Positions 51,805-59,702 of a stretch of DNA of 64,000 nt are shown in pieces. Source of the stretch: Streptomyces sparsogenes. Lineage in GTDB: Bacteria; Actinomycetota; Actinomycetes; Streptomycetales; Streptomycetaceae. A program made the translations under genes and the position numbers. The stretch is taken from positions 124,001 to 188,000 of the forward strand of contig NZ_MAXF01000096.1 in the NCBI RefSeq assembly GCF_001704635.1, in the 5' to 3' direction. Below the pieces are notes generated by a model. It worked only from the letters and a program-made list of their open reading frames with translations. It had not been told where the DNA came from and searched no databases. Position 1 is the first letter of the stretch, and each line of letters starts with the position of its first letter.

Positions 51805-52992
51805 ATGACTCGGACATCTGTGATCGTGGCCGGCGCGCGTACGCCGATGGGGCGACTGCTGGGCGGCCTGCGGTCCTTCTCCGGGGTGGACCTCGGCGGA
51901 TTCGCGATCAAGGCGGCGCTGGAGCGGGCCGGTATCGGCGGCGACCAGGTGGAGTACGTGATCATGGGGCAGGTGCTCCAGGCGGGTGCCGGGCAGATCC
52001 CCGCCCGGCAGGCGGCCGTGAAGGCGGGCGTTCCGATGCGGGTGCCCGCGCTGACGATCAACAAGGTCTGCCTGTCCGGGCTCGACGCCATCGCCCTGGC
52101 CGACCAGCTGATCCGGGCCGGTGAGTTCGACATCGTGGTCGCGGGCGGCCAGGAGTCCATGACCAACGCCCCCCACCTGCTGCCCAAGTCCCGCGAGGGC
52201 CACAAGTACGGCGCGATCCAGATGCTCGACGCGATGGCCCACGACGGGCTGACCGACTCGTTCGAGGGCATCGCCATGGGCGAGTCGACCGAGAAGCACA
52301 ACACCCGGCTGGGCATCCAGCGGCCCGAGCAGGACGAGTTCGCCGCGCTCTCCCACCAGCGGGCCGCCGCGGCCCAGAAGAACGGGATCTTCGACGCCGA
52401 GATCACCCCGGTCGAGATCCCGCAGCGCAAGGGCGAGCCCGTCGTCATCGGCAAGGACGAGGGCATCCGCCCCGAGACCACCGTCGAGACGCTCGCCAAG
52501 CTGCGGCCCGCCTTCACCAAGGACGGGACGATCACGGCGGGCAGCTCCTCGCCGATCTCGGACGGCGCCGCCGCCGTGGTCGTGATGAGCAAGGCCAAGG
52601 CGGAGGAGCTGGGCCTGGAGTGGATCGCGGAGATCGGGGCCCACGGGAATGTGGCCGGGCCCGACAACTCCCTCCAGTCGCAGCCCTCCAACGCGATCGC
52701 CCACGCGCTGAAGAAGGAGGGCCTCGAGGTCGCGGATCTTGACCTGATCGAGATCAACGAGGCGTTCGCGGCGGTCGCGGTCCAGTCAATGAAGGATCTT
52801 GGGGTTTCCTCCGAAAAGGTGAATGTGAATGGCGGTGCGATCGCTCTCGGTCACCCGATCGGGATGTCCGGCGCCCGCATCGTGCTGCACCTCGCCCTGG
52901 AGCTGCGGCGGCGGGGCGGCGGGGTGGGCGCCGCGGCGCTGTGCGGCGGCGGCGGGCAGGGGGACGCGCTGATCATTCGGGTGCCCCGGTAA
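51805..52992 (+). CDS. Acetyl-CoA C-acetyltransferase (thiolase)
   Basis: A 395-residue thiolase joining or splitting acetoacetyl-CoA. The nucleophilic Cys is in INKVCLSGLDA, the C-terminal His in GGAIALGHPIGMSGARI, and the second Cys in AALCGGGGQGDALI. Length is standard. ATG at 51805 follows GGAGG. Downstream meaB starts 62 bases later, after a small tandem repeat of GTAAGTGACCCG (from about 52991). Confidence 0.96.
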   Translation: MTRTSVIVAGARTPMGRLLGGLRSFSGVDLGGFAIKAALERAGIGGDQVEYVIMGQVLQAGAGQIPARQAAVKAGVPMRVPALTINKVCLSGLDAIALADQLIRAGEFDIVVAGGQESMTNAPHLLPKSREGHKYGAIQMLDAMAHDGLTDSFEGIAMGESTEKHNTRLGIQRPEQDEFAALSHQRAAAAQKNGIFDAEITPVEIPQRKGEPVVIGKDEGIRPETTVETLAKLRPAFTKDGTITAGSSSPISDGAAAVVVMSKAKAEELGLEWIAEIGAHGNVAGPDNSLQSQPSNAIAHALKKEGLEVADLDLIEINEAFAAVAVQSMKDLGVSSEKVNVNGGAIALGHPIGMSGARIVLHLALELRRRGGGVGAAALCGGGGQGDALIIRVPR

Positions 52993-53054
52993 GTGACCCG
53001 GTAAGTGACCCGGCAGGCAACCCGATAAGCAACGCAGAAGGGAGCGGAGCGGCG

Positions 53055-54014
53055 ATGGCTGATGTGCCCACGCTGGTGGAGCAGGCGCGGGAGGGGCGGC
53101 CGCGCGCGGTGGCCAGGCTGATCTCGCTGATCGAGGGCGACTCACCGCAGCTGCGCGAGGTCATGGCCGCGCTCGCTCCGCTGGCGGGAGGCGCGTACGT
53201 GGTCGGGGTGACCGGTTCCCCGGGCGTCGGCAAGTCCACGTCGACCTCCGCGCTGGTCACCGCGTACCGCAAGGCCGGGAAGCGGGTCGGGGTCCTCGCC
53301 GTGGACCCCTCCTCACCCTTCTCGGGCGGGGCGCTCCTCGGAGACCGGGTGCGGATGTCCGAGCATGCCTCCGACCCCGGCGTCTACATCCGCTCCATGG
53401 CCACCCGCGGGCACCTGGGCGGCCTGGCCTGGGCCGCCCCGCAGGCGATCCGGGTGCTGGACGCCGCCGGGTGCGAGGTGGTGCTGGTCGAGACCGTCGG
53501 CGTCGGGCAGTCCGAGGTCGAGATCGCCGCCCAGGCCGACACCAGCGTGGTGATGCTCGCGCCCGGCATGGGCGACGGCATCCAGGCGGCCAAGGCCGGG
53601 ATCCTGGAGATCGGCGACGTGTACGTGGTCAACAAGGCCGACCGGGACGGCGCCGACGCGACGGTCCGCGAGCTGGGGCACATGCTGGGCCTCGGCGAGG
53701 CCCGCGCCCCCGGGGACTGGCGGCCACCGATCGTCAAGACGGTCGCGGCCCGGGGTGAGGGCGTCGACGAGGTGGTCGAGGCCCTGGAGAAGCACCGGGC
53801 GTGGATGGAGGAGCGCGGGGTGCTGGCCGAGCGGCGGCTGCGGCGCGCGGCGGGCGAGGTCGAGACCATCGCCGTGACGGCCCTGCGGGCCCGGATCGGG
53901 GACCTCCACGGCGACCGGCGGCTCGGGGCGCTGGCCGAGCGCGTCCTGGCGGGGGAGCTGGACCCCTACGCGGCGGCGGACGAGCTGGTGGAGGGGGTCA
54001 CCTCCGCCGGCTGA
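53055..54014 (+). CDS. meaB: Methylmalonyl-CoA mutase-associated GTPase MeaB
   Basis: A 319-residue G3E-family P-loop GTPase that protects and loads adenosylcobalamin on methylmalonyl-CoA mutase. Motifs are VTGSPGVGKSTSTSAL (Walker A), VDPSSPFSGGALLGDRVRM, VLVETVGVGQSE and the base-specific VVNKAD. ATG at 53055 follows GGAGCGGAGCGG. No mutase gene is present in the window, so mutase must be encoded elsewhere. Its neighbours are epimerase and thiolase. Confidence 0.95.
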   Translation: MADVPTLVEQAREGRPRAVARLISLIEGDSPQLREVMAALAPLAGGAYVVGVTGSPGVGKSTSTSALVTAYRKAGKRVGVLAVDPSSPFSGGALLGDRVRMSEHASDPGVYIRSMATRGHLGGLAWAAPQAIRVLDAAGCEVVLVETVGVGQSEVEIAAQADTSVVMLAPGMGDGIQAAKAGILEIGDVYVVNKADRDGADATVRELGHMLGLGEARAPGDWRPPIVKTVAARGEGVDEVVEALEKHRAWMEERGVLAERRLRRAAGEVETIAVTALRARIGDLHGDRRLGALAERVLAGELDPYAAADELVEGVTSAG

Positions 54015-54313
54015 GGCCGGGTGCCGAGGCCGGGGGCTGCGACCGGGGGCTGAGGTCTGGTGCTGGGGCCCGGGGGCCGCGCCGGGGCTGCGGCCGGGTG
54101 CCTTGACCGGGTCCTGGGGCGGTGTCCTGGGGCCGGGTGCCGCGATCGGGTGCTGCGACCGGGGGCTGAGGTCTGGTGCTGTGGCCGGGTGCCGCGATCG
54201 GGTCCTGGGGCCGGGTGCTGCGGCCGGGTGCCGCGACCAGGGGCTGCCCACCGGGGCTGCGGCCGGGTGCTGTGCCGGGGGCGCGCGTCCCCGCCCGCTC
54301 CCCCGTCCCGCGG
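54015..54313. repeat. Degenerate minisatellite after meaB
   Basis: About 300 bases built from variants of GGCCGGGTGCTGCGACCGGG. One 29-bp block starting CTGCGACCGGGGGCTGAGG is identical at 54037-54065 and 54153-54181, exactly 116 bases apart. GGTGCCGCGATCGGGT also recurs (about 54136 and 54187). No gene is supported. Confidence 0.8.
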
Positions 54314-54970
54314 CTACAGCCGCTCCGTGGCCTCCAGCCGTACGCGGCCTCCGACGTCGATCAGACCGTCCGGCCCCGGCGCTGTCAGGATCTGTGAGCC
54401 GCGCCCCTGCGCGATGTTCAGGGCGCGGCCGAGGCGGTCCGTCAGCAGCAGCGCCGCCGCGCCCGTCGCCTCGTCCTCGTCGATGCCGTCGCCGCGCCCG
54501 GGGAAGGCGCGGGCCCTGATGCGGCCGGCCGCCTCCTCCTCCCAGGCCCAGGCGTAGATCCACTCGCCCGGCGGCGGTACGGGCAGGGCGTCCACCTCGG
54601 CGGCCGAGCCGTGGCGCCGCAGGGTGCGCGGCGGCGCCCACTCGGGGCGCGCCTCGATCCAGTTGAACTCCCCTTCGAGCCGCGCGCCCACCACACCCGC
54701 GGGGGTGATCAGTTCGGGCACGTCGAGCAGCCAGGCCGTGCCCACGCACGGGTGCCCGGCGAACGGCAGCCGCAGCGTCGGCGTGTAGATGTCGATCGCG
54801 CCGCGCTCGGGGTCGTCGACGAACACGGTCTCGCTGAATCCCAGCTTGCGCGCCACGGCCTGGCGCGCGGCCGTCCCGGGGACGGCCGCGCCGTGGCGTA
54901 TGACGCCGAGCCTGTTGCCGTGGCGGCCGTCGGGCCCGCAGAAGACGCGCAGCACGTCGTATTCGGTCAT
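54314..54970 (-). CDS. PhzF-family isomerase-like protein
   Basis: A 218-residue protein with the diaminopimelate-epimerase-like fold of PhzF. The typical first half reads VLRVFCGPDGRHGNRLGVI, ARKLGFSETVFVDD and LRLPFAGHPCVGTAWLL; the second half has ARAFPGRGDGIDEDEATGAAALLL and QGRGSQI. Length is somewhat shorter than the usual 260-300 residues. The reaction is unknown, as in most PhzF homologues. Start at ATG 54970. Confidence 0.9.
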   Translation of the reverse strand: MTEYDVLRVFCGPDGRHGNRLGVIRHGAAVPGTAARQAVARKLGFSETVFVDDPERGAIDIYTPTLRLPFAGHPCVGTAWLLDVPELITPAGVVGARLEGEFNWIEARPEWAPPRTLRRHGSAAEVDALPVPPPGEWIYAWAWEEEAAGRIRARAFPGRGDGIDEDEATGAAALLLTDRLGRALNIAQGRGSQILTAPGPDGLIDVGGRVRLEATERL

Positions 54971-55027
54971 CCGCGCAGTACATCACGCGGGCCCGACGCC
55001 AGGTCCGGCCGCCATGTCCGGCCGGCG

Positions 55028-55603
55028 TCAGTCGTCGTCCTCGTGGTCGTCGTCGTCCTCGTGGGCCGCGGTGACCGTGCCCGTGGCCGGGTTCACGTGC
55101 ACGTCATGGGCCTTGCCCGAGCGTTCCACCTCCCAGACCTTGCCCTCCAGCTCCACCGAGGTCACCCCGGACCCGGCCCGGGTGGCCGCCTCGACGGCGT
55201 CGAACCTCGCGGTCCGCAGGAGGGTGCGGTCCACGCCGTCCTCCCCGTCCCTGTCGATCTTCTGGCTCACCCGGCCGTCGCCGTGCACCGTGACCTCGTG
55301 CCACGTGCCGTCCTTGCCGAGGACGTCCACCTCCCAGCCGGGCCGCTCGTCGTCGCGCTCGATGGAGGCCACGGCGCCCGGCACGGCCTTCAGCGCCGCC
55401 CGGCCCGCCTGGGCGAGCGAGGACGACTGCGAGGCCGCCGGGCTGCCGGCCACCGGGCTGCCGACCGCCGGGCCGTCGGCGGCCGTGGTGCGGGCCGTCG
55501 TGGTCCCGGAGGCCGGGGTGCCGGAGGCCGTGGCGACCGCGGTGGCGGCGCCGGCGGTCAGGGCCGCGGCGGCGAGGGCGGCGATGACGGTGATGCGCTT
55601 CAT
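55028..55603 (-). CDS. Secreted PepSY-domain protein
   Basis: A 191-residue protein. An N-terminal signal peptide (KRITVIAALAAAALTAGAA) is followed by a Ser/Thr/Ala linker and two PepSY domains (RAALKAVPGAVASIERDDERP and FDAVEAATRAGSGVTSVELEG). The end is Asp/Glu-rich (HEDDDDHEDDD), which could bind metal cations. PepSY proteins often inhibit proteases or modulate sensor kinases. It is divergent from the OmpR/HisKA pair across a region with CTGAAG repeats, so it is probably a target or feedback partner of that system. Confidence 0.9.
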   Translation of the reverse strand: MKRITVIAALAAAALTAGAATAVATASGTPASGTTTARTTAADGPAVGSPVAGSPAASQSSSLAQAGRAALKAVPGAVASIERDDERPGWEVDVLGKDGTWHEVTVHGDGRVSQKIDRDGEDGVDRTLLRTARFDAVEAATRAGSGVTSVELEGKVWEVERSGKAHDVHVNPATGTVTAAHEDDDDHEDDD

Positions 55604-55653
55604 GTGGGTTCCTCCCCGGTTGTGTTGACGTGAACCACAGTGCCGGGGGGTGG

Positions 55654-55692
55654 CTGAAGCCAGGCTGAAGTCACCTGAAGGGATCTTCAGGT
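55654..55692. promoter_or_regulatory. CTGAAG direct repeats and 20-bp palindrome between PepSY and response regulator genes
   Basis: CTGAAG occurs at 55654-55659, 55665-55670 and 55675-55680, spaced 11 and 10 bases, one helical turn, as expected for tandem OmpR-family binding. The last copy is also half of the perfect palindrome ACCTGAAG-GGAT-CTTCAGGT (55673-55692). The region lies just upstream of the response regulator ATG at 55714. Confidence 0.75.
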
Positions 55693-55713
55693 TGTCTCTG
55701 CGAGGCTTTCCCC

Positions 55714-56379
55714 ATGCGTTTGCTGATCGTGGAGGACGAGCGTCGGCTCGCGTTGTCGCTGGCCAAGGGGCTCATGGCGGAGGGCTTCGCCGTGGACGTG
55801 GCGCACGACGGGCGCGAGGGGCTGCACCGGGCCCAGGAGGGGGCGTACGACCTGGTCGTCCTCGACATCATGCTGCCTGGGATGAACGGCTACCGGGTGT
55901 GTGCCGCGCTGCGGGCCGCGGGGTGCGAGGTGCCGATCCTGATGCTGACGGCGAAGGACGGGGAGTACGACGAGGCCGAGGGGCTCGACACGGGCGCCGA
56001 CGACTACCTGACCAAGCCGTTCTCGTACGTGGTGCTGCTCGCGCGCGTACGGGCGCTGCTGCGCCGCCGGGGGCAGGGCGCCTCGCCGGTGGTGCGGGTG
56101 GGGGACCTGGTGGTGGACCGCGGAGCCCGCCGGGTCGAGCGGGACGGGAGCGAGGCCGCGCTGACCGCCAAGGAGTTCTCCGTGCTGGAGCAGCTGGTGG
56201 TGCGGCCGGGGGAGGTCGTCTCGAAGGCGGAGATCCTCGAGCACGTGTGGGACTTCGCGTACGAGGGCGACCCCAACATCGTCGAGGTGTATGTGAGCGC
56301 GCTGCGGCGGAAGCTCGGGGCGGGCGTCATCGAGACCGTACGCGGGGCCGGATACCGGCTGGTGGGGTCCCGTGCGTAG
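55714..56379 (+). CDS. OmpR-family response regulator
   Basis: A 221-residue regulator. The receiver has E7-D8, phospho-acceptor D51 (LVVLDIMLPGMNGY) and K in DDYLTKPFSY. The C-terminal winged helix has VERDGSEAALTAKEFSVLEQL and NIVEVYVSALRRKL. The stop overlaps the kinase start. The upstream CTGAAG repeats suggest autoregulation and control of the PepSY gene. Confidence 0.96.
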   Translation: MRLLIVEDERRLALSLAKGLMAEGFAVDVAHDGREGLHRAQEGAYDLVVLDIMLPGMNGYRVCAALRAAGCEVPILMLTAKDGEYDEAEGLDTGADDYLTKPFSYVVLLARVRALLRRRGQGASPVVRVGDLVVDRGARRVERDGSEAALTAKEFSVLEQLVVRPGEVVSKAEILEHVWDFAYEGDPNIVEVYVSALRRKLGAGVIETVRGAGYRLVGSRA

Positions 56380-57766
56380 GGCTTCGGTGCGGGCGCGGGC
56401 CGCGGTGGGGGCGACGCTCGTGGTCGCGGTGGCGCTGGTCGCGGCGGGGGTGGCGGTGCTGGGGGTGCTGCGGGCGAATCTGTCGGAGCAGGCCAGGCTG
56501 CAATCCGAGGTGCGGGCGCGCTCGGTGGCCTCGAAGGTCGCGGCCGGGGTGCGGTTCGGCGGGCTGGGGCTGGGCGAGGACCCGGTGCAGATCGTGGACC
56601 GGCAGGGCCGGGTGCGGGCGGTGAGCGACGACCTGGAGGCCGTGACGGGGGCGGGGAGCCGTTCGGTGGTGCCGGTGCGCGTCAAGGTGGAGGACGAGGA
56701 CGACCCCGGGAGCGTGTCGACCGAGGAACCCCGGTTCACCGAGGGCACCGCCCGGGTGGACGGGGACGAAGCGGACTATCAGTGGGCCGCGGTGCGGGTG
56801 GTCACCCCGGCGGAGGAGTCCGTCACGGTGTACGCGGGCGCCCCGCTCGCCACCGGGACGGTCGGATCGGTGCGGGACGCGATGCTGCTCGGACTGCCCG
56901 TGCTGTTGGCGGTGGTGGCGGCGGTGACCTGGCTGGTGACCCGGCGCGCCCTGCGGCCGGTGGAGGGGATCCGCCGGGAGATGGCCGCCATAACGGCCAG
57001 TACGGACCTGACCCGGCGGGTGCCGGTGCCCGCCTCGCGGGACGAGGTGGCCCGGCTGGCCCGGACGACGAACGAGACGCTCGCGGCGCTGGAGGCGGCC
57101 GTGGAGCGGCAGCGGGCGTTCGTCGCCGACGCGTCCCACGAGCTGCGCAGCCCCATCGCCTCGCTGCGCACCCAGCTGGAGGTGGGCGCGGCCCATCCGG
57201 AGCTGCTGGACGTGGACGGCGCCGTGGCGGACGTGGTGCGGCTGCAGCGGCTGGCGGGCGATCTGCTGCTGCTGGCCCGGCTGGACGCCGGGGAGCGGCC
57301 CTCGGGGGCGCGGGTGGCGCTGGCCGAGCTGGTGCGCGAGGAGCTGGCGCAGCGGGTGGGGGACCGGGTGGCGGTGCGGTGCGAGCTGGGGCCGGTGGAG
57401 GTCGCGGGGTCGCGCGGGCAGCTGGCGCGGGTGCTGGGGAACCTGGTGGACAACGCGCAGCGGCACGCCCGCGAGGAGGTGCGGGTGACGGTGCGGGAGG
57501 AGGGCGACTGGGGGGTCGTGGAGGTCGCCGACGACGGGAGCGGGGTGCCCGAGGGGGAGCGGGAGCGCGTCTTCGAGCGGTTCGTACGGCTCGACGACGC
57601 GCGCAGCCGCGACGATGGCGGGGCCGGGCTCGGCCTCGCCATCGCGCGCGACGTGGTGCTGCGGCACGGCGGGCGCCTGGGCGTGCGGGACGCGCCGGGC
57701 GGGGGTGCGCTGTTCGAGGTGCGGTTGCCCCGGGCCGCGCGGTCCGCTCCGGTCCGGGTCGGCTGA
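56372..57766 (+). CDS. HisKA-type sensor histidine kinase
   Basis: A 464-residue kinase with two transmembrane helices (about 10-33 and 168-190) enclosing an extracytoplasmic sensor of about 130 residues rich in acidic residues. A HAMP domain follows. The phospho-acceptor His is in VADASHELRSPIASL, and the catalytic part has LVDNAQRHA and GGAGLGLAIARDVV. GTG at 56372 lies inside the end of the regulator gene, giving coupling. The acidic sensor and the acidic PepSY protein suggest envelope or cation sensing, as inference. Confidence 0.95.
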   Translation: MRRASVRARAAVGATLVVAVALVAAGVAVLGVLRANLSEQARLQSEVRARSVASKVAAGVRFGGLGLGEDPVQIVDRQGRVRAVSDDLEAVTGAGSRSVVPVRVKVEDEDDPGSVSTEEPRFTEGTARVDGDEADYQWAAVRVVTPAEESVTVYAGAPLATGTVGSVRDAMLLGLPVLLAVVAAVTWLVTRRALRPVEGIRREMAAITASTDLTRRVPVPASRDEVARLARTTNETLAALEAAVERQRAFVADASHELRSPIASLRTQLEVGAAHPELLDVDGAVADVVRLQRLAGDLLLLARLDAGERPSGARVALAELVREELAQRVGDRVAVRCELGPVEVAGSRGQLARVLGNLVDNAQRHAREEVRVTVREEGDWGVVEVADDGSGVPEGERERVFERFVRLDDARSRDDGGAGLGLAIARDVVLRHGGRLGVRDAPGGGALFEVRLPRAARSAPVRVG

Positions 57767-57812
57767 GACCCGGTCAATCCGGGCCGGCTGAGACCCGGTC
57801 GGTCCGGAGCGC

Positions 57813-58289
57813 CTAGACGCGGCCGCGCTGGGCGCGCAGGTGGTCGGCGATCGGGGTCAGGGAGTCGTGGACGGCCTCGAGGGCCTCCGGGCTGAGCAGG
57901 TCGATGAAGTGCTTGCGCACCGACTCGACGTGGTGCGGCGCGACCTTGCGCATGGTCTCCCAGCCGTCTTCGGTCAGCACCGCGTAGAGCCCGCGCCGGT
58001 CCGACTCGCAGTTCTCGCGGCGGACCAGGCCGGCGTTCTCCATCCGGGTGATCTGGTGGGAGAGGCGGCTCTTGGACTGCAGCGTGGCGGCGGCGAGGTC
58101 GCTCATGCGCATCCGGTGGCCTTCCGACTCCGAGAGGTTGACCAGGATCTCGTAGTCGTTCATCGTCAGTCCGAACGGCTGGAGGTCTCGTTCGAGCTGG
58201 TAGGTCAGCAGCCTGCTGACGTCCAGGTGAATCCGCCAGGCGCGTTGTTCCTCGTCGCTGAGCCAGCGCGTGCCGTTCTCGGTCTCCAT
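57813..58289 (-). CDS. MarR-family transcriptional regulator
   Basis: A 158-residue winged-helix protein. The DNA-binding part is visible as MRMSDLAAATLQSKSRLSHQI then TRMENAGLVRRENCESDRRGL, the typical wing. ATG at 58289 follows from the conserved start METENGTRWLSDEEQRAW. A palindrome TTCTACCTGTAGAA lies nine bases upstream and overlaps the probable promoter, suggesting autorepression. It is co-directional with the upstream AIM24-family genes, which start from 60340. Confidence 0.93.
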   Translation of the reverse strand: METENGTRWLSDEEQRAWRIHLDVSRLLTYQLERDLQPFGLTMNDYEILVNLSESEGHRMRMSDLAAATLQSKSRLSHQITRMENAGLVRRENCESDRRGLYAVLTEDGWETMRKVAPHHVESVRKHFIDLLSPEALEAVHDSLTPIADHLRAQRGRV

Positions 58290-58297
58290 GGGAAATA

Positions 58298-58311
58298 TTC
58301 TACCTGTAGAA
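58298..58311. promoter_or_regulatory. Palindromic operator at the MarR gene promoter
   Basis: TTCTAC-CT-GTAGAA is a perfect dyad. Read on the minus strand it contains TAGAAT, a good -10, about 13 bases before the ATG, so binding would block transcription. Confidence 0.65.
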
Positions 58312-58374
58312 GTTGAATTTCGAACCAATGGATGTGAGGTCACCTGTTCGACGTTACACTCCGCATGCTCGCGC

Positions 58375-59055
58375 TCACGAACCGGTACCCCCGGTGTGCC
58401 CCGTCGGCACCTCGGCGATGAGTTCCTCCGTCGACTGGAGCAGTACCGTCCCCGCGCCGACGAACTCGAACTGGTGCTCCTCACCCGAGGTGCCCCCGAT
58501 ACCGGTGTGCGCGCGGACCCCGCCGAGGAAGCCGCGCAGATACTCGTGATCGTAGTGGTGATTGGGCGTCGGGCAGTCCGCCCAGCCGACGAGGGCCTGC
58601 GGGTCCACCCGGATCGGCGGCTCCATGAAGACCACCGGGCCGTTGGAGGCCGCGACGAACTTGCCGGTGCCGATGAGGGTCAGGAACCCCGGGACGATCG
58701 ACTGCTTGAGGGACAGCGAGGGCTGGAACGCCAGCAGATTGCCGGACCGGATGGTGAGGTTGCCGTCGTCGAGGTCGTAGGAGTTGACGTCGAAGGCCCG
58801 GTCCGCGAGCACCATCTTGCCCCGCCCCTCGGCCACCACCCAGTCGGCCGCGTGCAGCGGGGAGTGGAAGCTGTGCGCGATCAGGCGGTCCAGCCGGCCC
58901 AGGCCCACGCCCTGGAAGTCGATCTGCCCGTAGTAGGCGATCATCTTCCCCTTCTGGAGGAACCACTGGCCGTTCAGCTCCACGCTGAAGGCGTACGGGT
59001 TGATGTTGTCGTCGGCCGGAAGGGTGTACGCGTCGTGGATGACGGGGCCGTTCAC
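58375..59055 (-). CDS. AIM24-family protein, third in operon
   Basis: A 226-residue beta-rich protein of the AIM24/TerD-adjacent jelly-roll family, with segments PYAFSVELNGQWFLQKGKMIA, WVVAEGRGKMVLADRAFDV and GNLLAFQPSL. A His-rich loop (CPTPNHHYDHEYLRG) near residue 175 could bind metal; the two upstream paralogues do not have it. The end HQFEFVGAGTVLLQSTEEL matches the family terminus. GTG at 59055 overlaps the upstream stop. Function is unknown. Confidence 0.88.
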   Translation of the reverse strand: MNGPVIHDAYTLPADDNINPYAFSVELNGQWFLQKGKMIAYYGQIDFQGVGLGRLDRLIAHSFHSPLHAADWVVAEGRGKMVLADRAFDVNSYDLDDGNLTIRSGNLLAFQPSLSLKQSIVPGFLTLIGTGKFVAASNGPVVFMEPPIRVDPQALVGWADCPTPNHHYDHEYLRGFLGGVRAHTGIGGTSGEEHQFEFVGAGTVLLQSTEELIAEVPTGHTGGTGS

Positions 59056-59702
59056 AGCTTCTCCTCCGATGCCTGGACATACACCGTGCCGCTGCCCGAG
59101 AGCTCCAGCTGGAACGCCTCCCCCGAGCCGCGGCCGACCATCTCGCGCCAGCCGAGCGCGGCCGAGAGCTTGTTGCGCACGTCCCCGCGGTGGGCGACAT
59201 AGGCCTGCGGATCGACGTGGACCGGGCGCCCGGGGGTGATCGGCAGCTGGATCACCCCGCCGTGCGCCATGACCGCCGCCGAGCCGTGCCCCTCCAGCGT
59301 CGTCGTGAAGAGCCCCTGGCCGGTGACCTGTCCGCGCACGATGCCCATCACCCCGCCCTGCGAGCCCATGAACATCGTGCCCTGGCGCAGCGACCCGTCG
59401 AAGGCCAGCAGCCGGTCTGCCTCGACGTAGAGCGTCTCGCCGGACAGATGGATCACCTCGACATGGTGGCCGCCGTGGCCGAACATCACCGTGCCGCTGC
59501 CCTCGACGGTCATCAGCGGGGTCGCCTCGCCCGCGACCCGGCGGCCGATCATGCCCATCACCCCGCGCTGCCCGCCGGTGATGCTGGGCGTGAACCGCAC
59601 CTCGCCCCGGTAGGCCAGCATCGCGCCGCGCTGGCTGAAGAGCGTCTGGCCGGGCTGCACCTGCGCCTCGACCATCCGCGAGTTCAAGACGTTGAAGGGC
59701 AT
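59052..59702 (-). CDS. AIM24-family protein, second in operon
   Basis: A 216-residue paralogue of its neighbours. It shows LFSQRGAMLAYRGEVRFTPS, the glycine-rich GVMGMIGRRVAGEATPLM loop, HLSGETLYVEADRLLAF and a C-terminal EAFQLELSGSGTVYVQASEE. The ATG shares a base with the stop of the first gene, and its stop overlaps the third. All three proteins keep the same order of strands, so they arose by duplication. Confidence 0.88.
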   Translation of the reverse strand: MPFNVLNSRMVEAQVQPGQTLFSQRGAMLAYRGEVRFTPSITGGQRGVMGMIGRRVAGEATPLMTVEGSGTVMFGHGGHHVEVIHLSGETLYVEADRLLAFDGSLRQGTMFMGSQGGVMGIVRGQVTGQGLFTTTLEGHGSAAVMAHGGVIQLPITPGRPVHVDPQAYVAHRGDVRNKLSAALGWREMVGRGSGEAFQLELSGSGTVYVQASEEKL

